Positions 5,077 to 6,342 of a DNA stretch of 6,342 nt are shown piece after piece. Position 1 is the stretch's first letter. Each line of letters opens with the position of its first letter. Source of the stretch: an uncultured Duganella sp. (GTDB lineage Bacteria; Pseudomonadota; Gammaproteobacteria; Burkholderiales; Burkholderiaceae); assembly GCA_946482635.1 (NCBI GenBank), contig CAMLSG010000262.1, forward strand, positions 1 to 6,342, in the 5' to 3' direction. The translations under genes and the position numbers were made by a program. Below the pieces are notes generated by a model. That model saw only the letters and a list, made by a program, of their open reading frames with translations. It did not search any database and had not been told where the DNA came from.

Positions 5077-5799
5077 TTACTTCTTGGTGCCAACAACCTC
5101 GATTTCCACGCGGCGGTTCTGGGCGCGGCCTTCGGCGGTCTTGTTGTCCGCTACTGGCTGCTTCTCGCCCTTGCCTTCGGTGTACACGCGGTTGGCTTCC
5201 ACGCCTTTGCTCAGCAGGTATGCTTTCACGGCTTCGGCACGGCGCAGCGACAGCTTGTCGTTGTACTGGTCGGTGCCCATGGAGTCGGTGTGGCCGACGC
5301 CGATGATGACTTCCAGGTTGATGCCGTTCAGCTTGCTGACCAGGTCGTCCAGCTTCTCTTTCGCTTCTGGCTTCAGCACGGCCTTGTCGTAGTCGAAGAA
5401 CGCGTCGGCGGCGAAGGAAACTTTCTCAGCGGTCGGCACTGCGGCTGGCGCAGCCGGGGCTGGGGTTGGCGGTACTGCAACTGGTGGCTGCTCTGGGGCT
5501 GGTGGTGGAGGTGGCAGCACGCATTTGCCATCCTTCAGCTCTTCCGGTGGGGTGCAAAGCGGCAGGTCGCAACCTGGCACGGCGTCAGCCGGGGTCCAGT
5601 AGCCGGTGCGCCAGCACAGGCCGAACGGGTTGCGGGCGATGACGCCGCGGGCATCTTGCACATAGGCGCTCTTTGGCGTTGCCGCCTTGATGTCCTGGGT
5701 TACTGGTGCGAACGGAGGAGCGGTTGGCTTGTCTTGAGCTAGCACAGGGCCGGCCAGAACGGAAGACGCAGCAAACACGGTGGCGAGGATTTTCTTCAT
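5077..5799 (-). CDS. ompA: OmpA-family outer-membrane-associated protein with peptidoglycan-binding C-terminal domain
   Basis: A 240-residue protein linking the outer membrane to the cell wall. Signal peptide MKKILATVFAASSVLAGPVLA with cleavage before Gln22. A short N-terminal region (about 22-94) carries NPFGLCWRTGYWTP...PGCD, the cysteine-containing motif typical of betaproteobacterial OmpA, with Cys at 62, 77, 82 and 93. A Pro/Ala-rich linker covers 95-123. The OmpA_C domain (about 126-238) has FFDYDKAVLKPEA, GHTDSMGTDQYNDKLSLRRAEAV and GRAQNRRVEI; Asp172 and Arg187 match the diaminopimelate-binding pair of E. coli OmpA (Asp271, Arg286). There is no eight-strand beta-barrel domain, so the protein is much shorter than enterobacterial OmpA; this short form is normal in the group. 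The SD AAGGAA (5814-5809) precedes the ATG. It has its own terminator, so it is monocistronic. Confidence 0.95.
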   Translation of the reverse strand: MKKILATVFAASSVLAGPVLAQDKPTAPPFAPVTQDIKAATPKSAYVQDARGVIARNPFGLCWRTGYWTPADAVPGCDLPLCTPPEELKDGKCVLPPPPPAPEQPPVAVPPTPAPAAPAAVPTAEKVSFAADAFFDYDKAVLKPEAKEKLDDLVSKLNGINLEVIIGVGHTDSMGTDQYNDKLSLRRAEAVKAYLLSKGVEANRVYTEGKGEKQPVADNKTAEGRAQNRRVEIEVVGTKK

Positions 5800-5828
5800 A
5801 TTGGTCTTTTCCTTAATCGGGGGTAAAG

Positions 5829-5854
5829 CTAATCAAAACTAGTTTTTTCATTAG
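5829..5854. other. Palindromic stem-loop in the ompA 5' leader
   Basis: A perfect 12-bp palindrome AAAACTAGTTTT (5835-5846) is flanked by CTAAT (5829-5833) and ATTAG (5850-5854), which extend the dyad with small bulges. In the ompA leader RNA it would fold just upstream of the SD. It may stabilise the message or be a protein-binding site in DNA. Confidence 0.4.
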
Positions 5855-5864
5855 TTTCTCGACC

Positions 5865-5894
5865 ATTTTGCCATATTTCGCAAAACTGCATCAA
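5865..5894 (-). promoter_or_regulatory. Candidate promoter of ompA
   Basis: On the minus strand TTGATG (5894-5889) and CAAAAT (5870-5865) are 18 nt apart, each four of six to consensus. It would give a leader of about 60 nt containing the palindrome. A perfect TTGACA further upstream (5982-5977) has no matching -10. Confidence 0.35.
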
Positions 5895-5935
5895 AAGTGG
5901 AGGAAAAGGCCAGTTTCGCGCATTTGACCAAAATG

Positions 5936-5964
5936 TTGTTTTGTTGCAACGCAGCGGTCATAAT
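5936..5964 (+). promoter_or_regulatory. Candidate distal promoter of gyrA
   Basis: TTGTTT (5936-5941) and CATAAT (5959-5964) are separated by the optimal 17 nt. The leader would be about 90 nt. It is divergent from the ompA promoter region. Confidence 0.45.
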
Positions 5965-6015
5965 AAGGTGCATTTGTGTCAACCCGATGACTTTCGTCCG
6001 GCCGCCTTGACGCCA

Positions 6016-6024
6016 TGCTAAAAT
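6016..6024 (+). promoter_or_regulatory. Candidate proximal extended -10 promoter of gyrA
   Basis: TGC-TAAAAT (6016-6024) is an extended -10 without a good -35 at normal spacing. The start would fall near 6031, about 30 nt before the gyrA ATG. Confidence 0.4.
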
Positions 6025-6062
6025 CGCAGGCTTGTACGCCTAGACACTAGATCGACCCGCCA

Positions 6063-6342
6063 ATGGATCAATTCGCAAAAGAAACAATCCCAATTTCCCT
6101 CGAAGAAGAGATGCGCAAGAGCTACCTCGATTACGCCATGAGCGTGATCGTTGGCCGAGCTCTGCCGGACGCTCGTGACGGTCTGAAGCCAGTACACCGC
6201 CGCGTCCTGTTCGGGATGCACGAACTGAACAACGTGTGGAACCGCCCTTACGTGAAATGCGCCCGTGTCGTGGGTGAAGTCATGGGTAAGTACCACCCGC
6301 ACGGCGACGCGTCGATTTACGACACGCTGGTGCGTATGGCGC
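6063..6342 (+). CDS. gyrA: DNA gyrase subunit A, N-terminal part (truncated by window end)
   Basis: GyrA is the breakage-reunion subunit of DNA gyrase, which with GyrB introduces negative supercoils. The first 93 residues are present and align without gaps with E. coli Gyr[31 protein letters not shown], then [27 protein letters not shown]. Arg32, His45, His78 and His80 of the active-site region are conserved. In the quinolone-resistance-determining region the E. coli Ser83-Ala84 pair is Ala83-Ser84 here, while Asp87 is kept. The catalytic Tyr (122 in E. coli) lies beyond the window. The ATG at 6063 matches the family start; only a poor SD is visible. It is transcribed divergently from ompA. 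Confidence 0.98.
   Translation, partial: MDQFAKETIPISLEEEMRKSYLDYAMSVIVGRALPDARDGLKPVHRRVLFGMHELNNVWNRPYVKCARVVGEVMGKYHPHGDASIYDTLVRMA

Noticed and set aside
5065..5742. 225-residue plus-strand frame opposite ompA
   Set aside because: Antisense of the OmpA Pro/Ala linker yields artificial Trp/Gly runs; no family features.
5977..5982. Perfect TTGACA on the minus strand upstream of ompA
   Set aside because: At 16-18 nt spacing there is no -10-like hexamer (GACCGC instead).
1..6342. CRISPR array, tRNA genes, insertion sequences
   Set aside because: No regularly spaced repeats, no cloverleaf besides the tmRNA tRNA-like domain, and no transposase coding region or IS ends were seen.

Overview
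The window looks like a chromosomal segment of a betaproteobacterium, most likely of the Oxalobacteraceae (Massilia/Duganella/Janthinobacterium type). This rests on the core gene set ompA-ubiG-HAD phosphatase next to gyrA, the short barrel-less betaproteobacterial form of OmpA with a Pro/Ala-rich linker, a one-piece tmRNA with tag ANDNSYALAA, and strong G+C bias in the housekeeping genes. Family placement is inference; no database was consulted.

Left part (1-1942, all + strand) is accessory. It starts with the 3' end of an unrecognised gene (1-234) and an A+T-rich promoter region. Then comes a compact three-gene type VI secretion cassette: an Hcp-family tube protein (427-921), a 127-residue NlpC/P60/CHAP-like (BPSL0067-type) peptidoglycan hydrolase without signal peptide (931-1314), and a signal-peptide-bearing protein that overlaps it by 20 nt and is the probable periplasmic immunity protein (1295-1882). 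A strong rho-independent terminator (1914-1942) closes the cassette. No vgrG, PAAR or structural T6SS gene is present, so secretion machinery must be encoded elsewhere.

Middle part: ssrA (tmRNA, minus strand, 2030-2392) converges on the cassette and ends in a near-perfect terminator that can work in both directions (1984-2023). Upstream of ssrA, same strand, lies a 324-residue protein (2434-3408) of unknown function with its own promoter and SD. Its C-terminal half carries spaced residues reminiscent of a GIY-YIG fold.

Right part is core genome. On the minus strand lie ompA (5077-5799), ubiG (4232-4927) and a HAD phosphatase (3493-4185) usually labelled Gph but looking more like MupP, the MurNAc-6-phosphate phosphatase of cell-wall recycling. 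A 54-bp REP-like palindrome (4971-5024) sits between the ompA terminator and ubiG. gyrA begins divergently at 6063 and runs off the window; its quinolone-resistance region carries Ala at position 83. Several genes deal with the envelope: Hcp amidase/immunity attack or protect peptidoglycan, OmpA binds it, and the HAD phosphatase may recycle it.
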